From: Apricaphanius iberus
Taxonomy: Eukaryota > Chordata > Actinopteri > Cyprinodontiformes > Aphaniidae
DNA length: 64,000 bases
Assembly: GCA_028564705.1 (NCBI GenBank)
Contig: JAPXFQ010000488.1
Location: 62,001 to 126,000, forward strand
Direction of reading: 5' to 3'
Shown: piece after piece, positions 35,041 through 45,473 of the stretch
How positions within the stretch are numbered: position 1 is the stretch's first letter
How the letters are laid out: each line of letters starts with the position of its first letter
The notes under the pieces: model-generated
Databases searched by the model: none
What the model saw: only the letters and a program-made list of their open reading frames with translations
Told to the model about the DNA's origin: nothing
Program-made: the position numbers and the translations under genes

Positions 35041-35236
35041 TTAGCTGGATGCTGTCATTTCATAGATGGTTTTCTGAGTGGTGTCCAGCAAACAACGTGG
35101 ACTACATTGATAATTGGAAAACTTTTTTGGGAAAACCTGGTCTGATCGGGAGAGACGGCATCCATCCCACTTTTGATGGAACCGCTCTTCTTTCTAGGAA
35201 TCTGGACAGATTTATTTGTCCTTCAAAACACTGACA
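35040..35236 (+). pseudogene. LINE ORF1, SGNH-esterase C-terminal end
   Basis: The frame reads [40 protein letters not shown] and NLDRFI*. The D..H pair in GRDGIHPT is the last catalytic block of SGNH hydrolases, as found in ORF1 of one group of fish L2 and CR1 elements. The GDS and GTND blocks are cut off. Confidence 0.75.
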
Positions 35237-35429
35237 AACCAGGGTCCAGACCAGGAAGCAGAGTCGTAGTTTAACACACCGCTCTGCAGCTTCTGTACTG
35301 TTACCCACTCAATACCCCAATGAGACACTTACCCACGGCCAAAAACAAATAGACTAAAAGTCAACCGGACAAAAGCAAAATATGAAAAACTCATTAAATT
35401 AAATACGACTCGGACCACACAAGGAAATA

Positions 35430-37142
35430 GGGCAATTAGATGTGGTTTACTAAACATACGATCCCTCTCCTCAATGACTTTATTGGTAAATGACTTGATA
35501 TTTGATAATAAAATTGATCTATTTTGAAACCTGTCAGAAATCTTATCAGAAACCTGGATGCAGCAGGAGGATTTTGTAATTATGAATGAGTCAACTCCTA
35601 CCAATTATCAACATTTTCACATTCTTAAAAGTACTGGGCGAGGAGAAGGAGTTGCAATAATCTTTCATTCAGATTTGCAAATTCACCCTAGACCAATTAT
35701 TAACTACAGCTCTTTTGAACATCTAATCCTTAGTTTTCCTCATCCAAGCTGCAAAACATTAAAACCACTTTTGTTTATGGTTTTGTATCGTCCACCAGGC
35801 CTTTACTCTCAATTTTTGGACCAGATCTCAGATTTTTTTTATCAGATTAAGTTTTAAATACTGATCAGGTAATTATAGTAGGGGATTTCAAAATTCACAT
35901 GGACATTGCAAGTTATAGCCTAACTGCAGCATTTAATATTATCTTAGACTCAATTGGCTTTACTCAGAAAGTGAAGGGACCCACACACTCTGGTCAACAA
36001 ACTTTAGACACTGTACTGACATATGGCATTGAGTGTGACGAACTAATAGTCATCCCACATAACCCAGTCCTATCTGAACATTTTTTGATAACCTTTGAAT
36101 TTATTTTACTCAACGTTCCAAATCATGAAAGAAAATGTCATTACAGTAGAACTTTATCAGACAATGCTATAAGAAGTTTTAAAGAATCTGTTCCATTCTT
36201 GTTTCCGTTTGTGTCTCAGAATACCACAGTGGATGGCAGTAATTCCAACACAAACCCTTCAGAAATTGATAGTCTGCTTCAAAGTATTACTTCCTCACTG
36301 CGTTTGGCACTAGACAGTGTAGCCCCCTTAAAAAAGAAGGTAATCAGCCATAGAAGGCTGGCTACCTGGTTTAGTGCAGAGTTGCATACTTTAAAGCAGA
36401 ACACTAGGAAACTGGAGAGAAAATGGCGCTCTACACAGTTAAATGATTCCTTTCCAATGTGGAAGAATAGTCTACTACTTTATACAAAACGCCCTTCGAC
36501 AAGCTAGAACAGAATATTTCTCATCATTATTAGAGGTAAATAAAAACAATCCTAGGTTTCTTTTTAGGTCGTACCAAATTATTTAAGGAAGTGTTCCCTC
36601 TGGTTACTGGCCCTATTCTAGACATGATGAATCGATCTTTAATAAATGGATATGTGCCTCAGGAATTTAAGGTTGCTGTAATTAAACCTTTACTTAAGAA
36701 AACCTCCCTGGATCAAGATCATTTAGCTAACTACAGACCTATATCTAACCTTCCTTTCTTATCCAAAATTCTTTAGAAAATTAAGTTGCATATCAAGAAT
36801 GTGAGCATCTAAACAGCAACAACCTGTTTGAGGAATTTCAGTCAGGTTTTAGAGCTCATCATAGCACTGAAACAGCACTGGTAAAAATTACTAATGATAT
36901 TCTAATGGCCTCAGATAATGGATTTGTGACTGTTCTGGTCTTGTTAGATATCAGTGCTGCTTTTAACACAGTCGATCATAATATTCTCTTAGAAAGGCTT
37001 GAACATGTTGTAGGGATCAAAGGAACAGCACTAGGCTGGTTTAAATCATATCTGTCCGACAGAATCCAGTTTGTTCATCTTCACACTCAATGGTTACTTG
37101 TGGAGTACCACAGGGGTCTGTGCTTGGACTGATTCTCTTTAC

Positions 37143-37210
<68 letters not shown>

Positions 37211-38030
37211 TGATGATGATACACAATTATATTTATCCATAAAACCTGATTAAACCAATCAGTTAGGTAGATTACAAGCATGTCTGGAAGACATAAAAAC
37301 CTGGATGACTCTGAATTTTCTACTTTTAAATTCAGAAAAGACAGAAATTGTTGTCTTTGGACCAAAACCTTTAAAAAGGAAACTGCTAAATCAATCACTT
37401 CATCTGGATGGTATTAATTTGGCCTCTGGTAATGATGTAAAGAACCTCTGTGTAATTTTAGACCAAGACATGACATTTAAAATCTGTATTAAAACATGTT
37501 TCTAAGATTTCTTTCTTTCACCTCTGGAAAATTGTTAAAATTAGAAACATCCTGTCCAGCAGTGATGCAGAGAGACTAGTCCATGCGCTTGTTACTTTAA
37601 GACTGAACTATTCTAATTACTTTTTATCAATAACTCTGCAAATGTAATTAAAAGCCTTCAGTTGATCCACAATGCTGCAGCGAGAGTTCTGATGAATATT
37701 AAAAAGAGAGATCACATTTCTCCTCTTTTGGCTTCTCTCCATTGGCTCCCTGTTAAATCCAGAATAGAGTTTAAGATCCTCCTCCTTACTTATAAAGCCT
37801 TTAATAATCAGCTCCATCGTACATCAGAGATCTGATTGTTCCATTCGTTCTCAGAATGCAGGTCTACTGGAAGTTCCTAGGATTTTAAAAGTAGAATGGG
37901 AGGCAGATATTTTAGTTATCAGGCTCCTCTCCTGTGGAACCAGCTCCCAGTTTTAATTTCTGAGGCAGATACTCTGTCTGTTTTTAAGACTAGGCTTAAA
38001 ACCTTCCTTTGTGATAAAGCTTATAATTAG
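35430..38030 (+). pseudogene. L2-type LINE ORF2 (endonuclease and RT)
   Basis: In order: [40 protein letters not shown] (catalytic Glu), FMVLYRPPGLYSQFL, VGDFKIHMD near 35880 (GDFN changed to GDFK), QTLDTVLTYG, SEHFLITFEFILL (SDH changed to SEH); RT with KVAVIKPLLKKTSLDQDHLA and NYRPISNLPF (36690-36765), LLDISAAFNTVDHNILLERL (36945-37005, first catalytic Asp intact). GVPQGSVLGP is degraded and its end is replaced by (TA)n; the active site reads YDDD instead of YADD (37208). Then SEKTEIVVFGPK, NAAARVLMNIKKRDHISPLL (37675), SLHWLPVKSRIEFKILLLTY and NQLPVLISEADTLSVFKTRL (37940). Several stops and shifts. Confidence 0.88.
37146..37206. repeat. (TA)n expansion inside the RT gene
   Basis: CATACATA followed by a pure TA run to 37206, between the remains of GVPQGSVLGPILFT and the active site codons. 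Confidence 0.95.
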
Positions 38031-38486
38031 AGTGGCTTAGGTTATGCTGGCTATTTTTGTAGTTATGCTGCTATAGGTTTAGACTGTTGGAGGACAGACT
38101 GACCAATTTTCCCACAGAAGCTTCACATGGTCTGGTATCCTGATCTATTACAAAGCTCCCTGCTGGATGGGGAACATCGGTCCAGATGATGCTCAAAGTG
38201 ACCTAGCATGCTCCATGCTGTCTCTTGTCGGTCTTCTCAGACCCCCAGAGGGTCTTGGCAGATGACCGCTTGTACAGAGCCAGGTTCTGCCGGAGGTTTA
38301 TTCCTGTTTAACGGGAGTTTTTCCGAGGGGGGCGCTAGTGAGCAGCTCATGTAGTAGACGTGCTGTCAGGGGCTCTTCCCTGCCAACACGTAAAATTAAT
38401 ATTTTGACAGTCTCGTACATTATTTTATAAGCCTCGGGAATAATTGTACACATTAGGGACCTAACCAGTGAAGTTTATGTAACGAC

Positions 38487-39338
38487 ATGCCGAGGAAGTA
38501 GTCAAAAAACGGTGAGTTGCCTCAACCATCGGTTGCTTCTGCTAACGCTAATGCTAACAGTGCTAGCGCTAGCCAACCTGACCATGACTCCAGCGACAGG
38601 GAGATGTTGAACGGCAGATTCGACAAGTTATAGCAAACACTTCAACTGGTGCAGAACTCCCAGAGGGAACTATTGGAGAGGGTTGAAACAGTCGAAGAAA
38701 GAGTGTTGGATCATGAGAGTGGCATAACCTGCTTGGAGAAGACCGTTGCTGGCCTGAAAGATGAGAACAACACGCTCAAGTAAAAAGTGGATGACTTTGA
38801 GGGCCGGTTGCGTCGCAATAATATTAAAATTATTGGCATTCCCGAGCAGGAAGAGGGTGGTAAACCAACGGAATTCATCGAGGCATTAGTCCCGAAGCTT
38901 TTCGGCAAGGAAAGTTTTCAATCACCGGTGGTTATCGACCGGGCGCATCGGACCCTGCGGCCGCCTCCCACAGCAGGAGACAAGCCTTGCGCTATCATCG
39001 CCAGGGTCCACTTCTATCGGGAGAAAGAGCTCATTGTTCGCCTCCGGAGGGAACGACAACTACAGTACCAAGGCAACAAGGTGCTCATCTTCCCGGATTA
39101 TACGTCTGAGGTGATGTGGCAGCGGTGTGAGTACACCAAGGCCCAGCGGATGCTACGGGAGCTGAAGGTGGAGCACAGTCTACTTTTCCCTGCGAAGCTC
39201 CAGATAAAACACAAGGAATGGTTCGGGGTCTTCAGTACACAGAGTGAGGCAATGGCTTTTATTAACAGTGACTTAAAAACTCACCTTAAGATTGGTGCTA
39301 CATTTCTCAGTGTGTTCAACACACTAAGAGACTGCTAA
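38487..39338 (+). pseudogene. L1 ORF1 (coiled coil, RRM, C-terminal domain)
   Basis: From ATG at 38487 one frame runs 284 codons to a natural TAA/TAG after FNTLRDC, with three in-frame stops (38499, near 38630 and 38781) and no frameshift. It has a Ser/Ala/Asn-rich head, a coiled coil (QRELLERVETVEERVLDHES, GITCLEKTVAGLKDENNTL), the RRM start FEGRLRRNNIKIIGIPEQEE, the RAHRT box (VVIDRAHRTLRPPP, 38930), and the C-terminal domain with NKVLIFPDYTSEVMWQRCEY and LLFPAKLQIKHKEWFGVFST. Length and order are normal for L1 ORF1, an RNA-binding trimer. Confidence 0.92.
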
Positions 39339-39778
39339 TATAATTCTTATGACTCAGGGGCCGTATTCACAAGACTCTTATCTTACCGCTAGGTGTTACT
39401 CCTAACTCGCGCTCAAAGGTCTTACGTAGGAGTTGTCATCTAAAACCTATTCACATACGCATTAAGCGCTACTTTTACGTAGGATAAATCCCTAAAAGTA
39501 AGCTAAGAGTGACGTCCCGTTGCTATGGAAAACTTCATTTCCTATGCATGAGTAAATAAACGGACAGCAGTGTGATTGGTTGTTGAATGACACGTGAAAC
39601 CAGGAAATGGAAAACTTCAATGTCGATAAAAGCGTATTTATGAACAGCGCAAATAGCAGAAATAATGCACAATGACATCTTTGTGTTGGCCACGAGACTG
39701 ACACTTCAACTTACACACAATAACCTACTTACAGAGAGGGTGAAGTTTAAAAACGAAAAAATGTGAAATGCATCATAT

Positions 39779-39905
39779 AATGCGACAGACTAGTGTCCTG
39801 AGCATGCACCTGCCTATAACACCAGCTGATAGCTGGGATAAGCTCCAGCCCCCCCTCCATTCGACCCTGAATTGGACAAAAGTGGTATAGATAATGGATG
39901 GATGG
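39779..39905 (+). mobile_element. Short RTE-tailed SINE with 11-bp target duplication
   Basis: Flanked by perfect copies of ATGCATCATAT (39768-39778 and 39906-39916). The body reads ACCAGCTGATAGCTGGGATA, AGCTCCAGCCCCCCCTCCAT, TTGGACAAAAGTGGTATAGA and ends in the tail ATGGATGG(ATGG), as in Rex3/RTE-type elements. Confidence 0.85.
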
Positions 39906-40019
39906 ATGCATCATATTAAGGGAGTGATTGCAAGTAGGCCGTAAACAATTAGGCTGTCTATTGAGCACATCAGACACATCTTAAATAGACCCCCCCCCAC
40001 TACCGTGAAAGCACCTCGT

Positions 40020-40312
40020 GAACTGAAAATAAGTGGTGAGAAAAGAAAAAGGAAACATAGCTGGTCGCAGGACCAATTATTACTACTGGCACAGTTGGTA
40101 CTGGAGAGGAGGACGGTCCTCAAAGGGTGATTCAGAGCCGGAAATTACGAATAAGAAGAAAAGGGAGGCATGGCTGGAAATAAGCAGAAACATAAATGCA
40201 TCTTATTCAGCGGTGTCTGGAATGGCAGAAGACTGTGAGAAGAGATGGTATTCTCTACAGTCCCAGTGTCGGTTAGAGATCGCCGCATATAAAAAGGATG
40301 CTGCTGCAACAG
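40020..40312 (+). pseudogene. Harbinger Myb/SANT-like DNA-binding protein, exon
   Basis: In Harbinger elements this second protein binds the DNA ends and helps the transposase into the nucleus. The sequence reads KRKRKHSWSQDQLLLLAQLV, LERRTVLKG and, after one frameshift near 40125, GDSEPEITNKKKREAWLEIS, RNINASYSAVSGMAEDCEKR, WYSLQSQCRLEIAAYKKDAA. The Trp residues (W, W, W) sit as in Myb/SANT folds. A donor GTAGGC follows ATG CTGCTGCAACAG at 40312/40313, so it is an exon with the rest lost or unrecognised. Confidence 0.75.
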
Positions 40313-40429
40313 GTAGGCAATGTCCGTCATATAGGCATCCCTACATATGTTGCATAAATTGGATTTTCTTCTCTGTGCACCCCCTGGCATACCTGCAATC
40401 GCCATGAAATTGGCTTTAATTGGCTGGAT

Positions 40430-40567
40430 GTCTAATGGGAAACTGATTTTTGGATAATGTGTGGTCGACAGAGCGCTTTAAGAGTTTGGTGGATTGATCG
40501 GCTGATAGATGGTTGTGATATACCCAAGTCGTCCGCATCCACATCTGCAATAAACTATTTAGTCGGT
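40430..40567 (-). pseudogene. Harbinger transposase, inner fragment
   Basis: The minus strand reads DVDADDLGISQPSISRSIHQ and TLKALCRPHIIQKS, the helix-turn-helix block found in HARBI1-like proteins (..DLG.SQ.S.SR.I...). KRYRLN, the next part of the N-terminus, stands right at the left edge of the inserted LINE. The catalytic part of the gene is missing. Confidence 0.75.
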
Positions 40568-40570
40568 ATC

Positions 40571-41747
40571 GTTTAAAGATAAGATAAGATAAGATAAGAT
40601 AAGAACTTTATTAATCCCTCGGGCGGGTTCCTCTGGGAAATTCGGTTTCCAGTAGCACAGCACCGACAAGTTACAGAACGTACACATATATAAATACAAG
40701 ACATGTATAAATAAAATATACCAAAGGAATAGATAGAATAATAAAAATAAAATAAAAAATACAAGGAAATTGCACTTAAATTACACATAGATATTGACAT
40801 CTATTGCACCGTTGACACATAGATATTGACGTCTATTGCACCGTTGACTATTAACAAAAAGAAAAAAGAATTTCCAGGAAATATTACACAGTGAAGTGAA
40901 GAGGCACTACAGCTTAGTTGTTCCCCCCTCTTTTGTCCTCCTGTATCCCCTCCCTTCCCCCTCCAGAGAGCAGTTAAACAGTCTGATGGCATGTGGGACA
41001 AAGGAGTTCTTAAGTCTGTTGGTTCTCATCTTGGGGAGAAGCAACCGGTCACTGAACAGACTCCTCTGCTTGTTTATGGCCGTGTGCAGAGGATGCCCAG
41101 CATCGTCCATAATGTCCAGCAATTTCTTTAGTGTCCTTTTCTCTGCCACTGTCGCCAGAGTGTCCAGCTTCATGCCGACCACAGAGCTAGCCTTTCTGAT
41201 CAGTTTTTCCAGCCTGGATGAGTCCTTCTTTGCTGTGCTGCTTCCCCAGCACACCACAGCATAAAAAAGTACTCCAGCCACCACTGACTGATAAAACATC
41301 CTCAGGAGCTTCCTGCAGATGTTAAAAGACCTCAGCCTCCTGAGGAAGTACAGTCGGCTTTGGGCTTTTTTATACAGGTGCTCTGTGTTGCATGACCAGT
41401 CCAATTTATTGTCCACCCACAGCCCGAGGTACTTGTACTTGTTAACCACCTCCACCTCCTCTCCCTCTATCTGAACCGGCAGCAGACCTGTTCTGGACCT
41501 CCTGAAGTCCACAACCAGTTCCTTAGTCTTTGAGGTGTTGAGTTGCAGGTGGTTTGTGTGGCTCCATGTGACGAAGTTCCTCACCAGACTTCTGTACTCC
41601 TCTTCCTGATTATCCCAGATACACCCCATGATGGCCGTGTCGTCTGCAAACTTCTGAATATGGCATAGATCAGAGTTGTAGCAGAAGTCAGAGGTGTACA
41701 GGGTGAAGAGAAGAGGGGACAGCACAGTTCCCTGTGGTTCCCTGGTT
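40571..41747 (-). mobile_element. LINE, 5'-truncated, nested in the Harbinger transposase
   Basis: The 3' end has five AAGAT units (40575-40601) followed by AACTTTATTAATCCCTCGGG, a typical fish LINE tail on the minus strand. GTTT lies at both edges (40567-40570 and 41747-41750) as a short possible target duplication. It disrupts the transposase after SELTK. Confidence 0.8.
40907..41747 (-). pseudogene. LINE reverse transcriptase C-terminal half
   Basis: A 272-codon open frame begins just after PREPQGTVLSPLLFTLYTSD. It carries IQKFADDTAIMGCI (active site FADD), LQLNTSKTKELVVDFRRSRT, YKYLGLWVDNKLDWSCNTEH, YKKAQSRLYFLRRLRSFNI, AGVLFYAVVCWGSS and DAGHPLHTAINKQRSLFSDR. It lacks the domains before PQG, so it cannot act. 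There are no stops in the retained part, meaning it is young compared with most copies here. Same family as 14828-15955. Confidence 0.88.
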
Positions 41748-41784
41748 TGGTTAATTCCGAATCATCTAGACTGTCCAACACATT
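41748..41784 (-). pseudogene. Harbinger transposase, N-terminus
   Basis: The minus strand reads MLDSLDDSELTK from the ATG at 41779-41781. The Harbinger family has MLDSLDDSEL.KRYRL..., and KRYRL lies on the far side of the inserted LINE (40560-40570), so this is the start of the same gene. Confidence 0.75.
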
Positions 41785-42364
41785 GCGTCAGGCTGCAGCC
41801 ATTTTGGGAGTCTTTGTGAATAGGTCTTAGGGAGTTAGGAGTCCTCTTGACTTCTTTTAAGGACTCCCAGACTTAGGAGCTACATTTAGGCCTAAAAGTG
41901 GTTGTGAATTACTTTTATCTTAAGAAACTAGGAGTCCTAAATTTAGGAGGGACATGCCCACATTTTTTAGGAGTTACTCCTAAATTCGGCAGTTACGACC
42001 TACTTTTAGCCCTAAGATTCATTGTGAATATGGCCCCTGGTCAATGATGTTTGGCAATGGATTTGGGCTAAATTAGCTATCACAGCTTTAATAGCGAGTT
42101 AGGTAGGAAAGCGGGTTTCAGACCGTGCGTGTAGTGGCACCGAGCATGAAGGGATGTATGTGCTTCGTTTGAGGAAGTGCTTGCGGGCTGGTAGGTGATG
42201 TGTTAGTGGGTTTGTTTGAGGGTGTTTCCTCAGGTTACAATGGATGTTCTTTGTGTGCCTTGTTCTATCATACTTTGTGCACTCTTGAGAGGGTAACGGA
42301 TTGCTTTTATTACAGGAATAATGGGCCGCGTTTTCTCGCATATCAAGTAATTAAAACCGGGCGT

Positions 42365-43400
42365 AATTTTCTTCAGGAAACGCACATTGGTGTAAACGAG
42401 CAGCGCAGGTTGAGAGCAAATTCGATCTCCTAAGTTTATCATGCACCTTTTACCCACAAGTCTATGGGAGTTGCTATTCTTTTCCGAAAAAAATTAACAT
42501 TTAGTCTTGATGGTATGACAGCTGACCCATAGGGCAGGTATTTGATGATATCTGGACATATTAACTCCCTTCCAATTATGATGCTTAACATCAGTGGTCC
42601 AAATATTGATAATCCTGATTTCTTCCCTAAAATATTTGAAATGATACCAGACTCTTCCACGAATGTTATTTTTGGGGGTGACTTTAATTGTTATCTGGAC
42701 TCAGTCCTAGATAGGTTTTTTACAAAACCACCTCCTACTATAGCTTTAGTGGCAATTTTAAATAATTTAATTAAAACAATAAATATGGTCAAAATATGGC
42801 GTCTCCAGCATCCTACAGATAAGGAGTTTTCTTTTTATTCTCATGTCCATAAGTCTTACACTAGGATCGACTACTTTCTGATAGCTTCTGAATTACTACC
42901 TAGTGTTACTAATTCTACGTATCATAATATGTTCAAATCTGATCACAGTCCAGTTTCTCTAAACTTCAGAAATATCCTATCTAGTCCCAAATACAGCTGG
43001 CGCTTCAACCCTCTTCTTCTTGGGGAACAGTCTTTTATTGAGCATATGACTGCACATATAGACAAATTTCTTATTACAAATGATAATGGGGAGGTGTCGG
43101 ATACTGTTTTATGTGAGACATGCAAAGTTGTTATGAGGGGCCACATTATTTCATTTGAATCAGACAAGAAAAGAGGAATTAACAACTGCCTTAAGGACAA
43201 TGAAAAAATGCTTCCTGTATTGAAAGAGGCTTATAAATCTTCCATCTCGTCTGCTGATTACAACAAGATCTTGAAATTGAAATATGAATATAACACCATC
43301 CTCAATAAACGTGTTGGCAATATTTTATTAAATAATAAACAAAAACCATTTGAACTTGGATATAACCAGAGAAACTGCTAGCTAGCCAACTTAAAGGCAA
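42365..43400 (+). pseudogene. L1 ORF2 endonuclease and linker
   Basis: It reads FLQETHIGVNEQRRLRANSI (catalytic Glu), then MGVAILFRKKLTFSLDGMTA, a stop at 42530, and a 279-codon run: ISGHINSLPIMMLNISGPNI, NVIFGGDFNCYLDSVLDRFF (GGDFN box), FYSHVHKSYTRIDYFLIASE, KSDHSPVSLNFRNIL (SDH box), YSWRFNPLLLGEQSFIEHMT and YNTILNKRVGNILLNNKQKP. Near 43360 a frameshift leads into EKLLASQLKGKR, where the SINE is inserted. All endonuclease catalytic boxes are present. Confidence 0.88.
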
Positions 43401-43405
43401 AAGGG

Positions 43406-43642
43406 GGCGACTGTGGCTCAGTGGTAGAGTTGGCTTGCAATCGGAGGGTCGTAGCTTCCTCCAGTCACATGTCGATGTGCCCCTGGGCAAGGCACTTAAC
43501 CCCAAAAAACATTGTCCTAATGTTGGATGTCGGTGTATGAATGTGAGTATGAATGGGTGAATGTGGCTTCAATGTAAAGCACTTTCAGTGGTCAGTATGA
43601 CTATAAAAAGCACTATATAAGTTCAGTCCATTTACCATTTAC
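43406..43642 (+). mobile_element. tRNA-derived SINE in L1 ORF2
   Basis: Starts GGCGACTGTGGCTCAGTGGT (A box), with a weak B box (GGTCGTAGCTTCCTC), TGTGCCCCTGGGCAAGGCAC and the 3' part GGTCAGTATGACTATAAAAAGCACTATATAAG (split here for length: AGCACTATATAAGTTCAGTC). AAGGG stands at both edges (43401-43405, 43643-43647). Removing it restores KGKRAKHAIHKIKSKSGS of L1. Confidence 0.88.
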
Positions 43643-43895
43643 AAGGGCCAAACATGCCATTCATAAAATAAAATCCAAATCAGGCAGTTTCCTAAATAAT
43701 CCGAGAGAGGTAAACGCTTGCTTCATGGACTACTATAAGGAATTGTATTCTAGTAAAGTAAAAGCTACTGAACTGTAACTTTTTTGCTAATTTAAATGTT
43801 CCCCAATTAGATAGTGTGGTGAGAGATGACTTAAATGCCCGTTTTCTGAAACTGACAAAATAATTCCACTCATGATGAGAATGCTGAACGATTCT
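43643..43895 (+). pseudogene. L1 ORF2, linker segment
   Basis: RAKHAIHKIKSKSGSFLNNP, REVNACFMDYYKELYSSKVK continue ORF2 after the SINE; shifts follow and the Tc1-like element enters at TA 43895-43896. Confidence 0.8.
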
Positions 43896-44194
43896 ACACT
43901 CAACAAAAATATAAACGTGAGACCTTTGTTTCTGCTCCCATTTTTCATGAGATGGACTTAAAGATCTAAAATTCATTCCAGATACAAAATATTACCATTT
44001 CTCTCAAACATTGTTCACAAATCTGTCTAAATGTGTGAAAGTGAGCACATCTGCTTTGCTGAGATAATCCATCCCACCTCACAGGTGTGCCACATCAAGA
44101 TGCTGATCTGACATCATGATTAGTGCACAGGTGTACCTTATACTGCCCTAAATAAAAGGCCACCCTGGAATGTGCAGTTTTGTGTCCACTCAAA

Positions 44195-45208
44195 ATGCCA
44201 CAGATGCCACATGCATTGAGGGAGCATGCAATTTGCATGCTGACAGCAGGACTGTCAACCAGGTCTGTTGCTCGTGCCTTGAATGTTCATTTCTCCACCA
44301 TAAGCCGTCTCCAAAGCCGTTTCAGAGAATATGGCAGTACATCCAACCGGCCTCACAACCGCAGACCACGTGTGACCACACCAGCCCAGGACCACCACAT
44401 CCAGCAGGTTCACCTCCAAGATCATCTGAGACCTGCCACTCAGACAGCTGCTGAAACAATTGGTTTGCATAACAAAACAATTTCTGCACAAACTGTCAGA
44501 AACCGTCTCAGGGAAGCTCAAATGCATGCTCGTCGTCCTCATCGGGGTCTTGACCTGACTCCAGCTCGTCGCCATAACAGACTTGAGTGGGCAAATGCTA
44601 ACATTCGATGGCATCTGGCACGTTGGAGAGGTGTTCTCTTCATGGATGAATCTCGGTTTACATTGTTCAGGGCAGATGGCAGAAAGTGTGTGTGGCGTTG
44701 TGTGGGTGAGCGCTTTGCTGATGTTAATGTTATGGATAGAGTTGCCCATGGTGGTGGTGGGGTTATGGTATGGGCAGGCATTTGTTATGGACAAAGAACA
44801 CAGGTGCATTTTATTGATGGCATTTTGAATGCACAGAGATACCGTGATGAGATCCTGAGGCCCATTGTTGTGAGATACATCCATGAACATCACCTCATGT
44901 TTCAGCAAGATAATGCACGGCCCCATGCTGCAAGGATCTGTACACAATTCTTGGAAGCTGAAAATGTCCCAGTTCTTGCATGGCCAGCATACTTACCGGA
45001 CATGTCACCCATTGAAAATTTTTTAGATTTGCTTGACCGGCGTATACGACAGCGTGTACCAGTTCCCACTAATATCGAACAACTTCGCACAGCCATTTAA
45101 GAGGAGTGAAAGAACATTCCACAGGCCACAATTGACAATCTAATAAACTCTATGCGAAGAAGATGTGTTGCACTGCATGAGGCAAATAGTGGTCACACCA
45201 GATATTGA
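44195..45208 (+). pseudogene. Tc1-like transposase, nearly complete
   Basis: The frame from MPQMPHALREHAICML to NSGHTRY* is 338 codons. A paired helix-turn-helix N-terminus (HAICMLTAGLSTRSVARALN, TISRLQSRFREYGSTSNRPH) is followed by an RPRVT hook and a second HTH, then the catalytic triad: FMDESRF (Asp), MFQQDNARPHAA (Asp), DMSPIENFLDLLDRR (Glu). There are 34 residues between the second Asp and Glu: DD34E. The only damage is a TAA at about 45098 and a TGA three codons later, which cut the last 36 residues (IPQATIDNLINSMRRRCVAL follows in frame). All catalytic residues are kept. A possible upstream TTG/ATG start exists, but the ATG at 44195 fits the family. Confidence 0.93.
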
Positions 45209-45473
45209 CCGGTTCTGAGTCCCCAGACCCCCAATAAAGCAAAAAACTGCACATTCCAGGGTGGCCTTTTATTGTGGGCAGTATAAGGTACACCTATGCA
45301 CTAATCATGATGTCAGATCAGCATCTTGATGTGGCACACCTGTGAGGTGGGATGGATTATCTCAGCAAAGCAGAAGTGCTCACTATCACATATTTACACT
45401 GATTTGTGAACAATGTTTGAGAGAAATGGTAATATTGTGTGTCTGGAATGAATTTTAGATCTTTAAGTCCATC

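Larger units (their letters stand above)
35035..38330 (+). mobile_element. L2-type LINE, esterase ORF1 end plus ORF2
   Basis: Contains the end of an SGNH-esterase ORF1, a complete-order but broken ORF2 and a 3' UTR ending in the GTTTATTCCTGTTTAACGGG and AGTTTTTCC blocks. 5'-truncated in ORF1. The L1 starting at 38331 abuts it directly. Confidence 0.85.
39357..42037 (-). mobile_element. PIF/Harbinger transposon nested in L1
   Basis: Left end GGGGCCGTATTCACAAGACT; the right end, reverse complemented, is GGGGCCATATTCACAATGAA. These are terminal inverted repeats, with further imperfect pairing inside (AGGAGT and CCTAAG-rich blocks). It carries a Myb-like gene on the plus strand and transposase pieces on the minus strand, the usual two-gene plan. 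It holds a 127-bp SINE (39779-39905) and a LINE (40571-41747). This is a different family from the element at 1-1590. Confidence 0.85.

Noticed and set aside
44255..44947. 230-codon minus-strand frame
   Set aside because: Shadow of the Tc1-like transposase on the plus strand, which has the DD34E residues.
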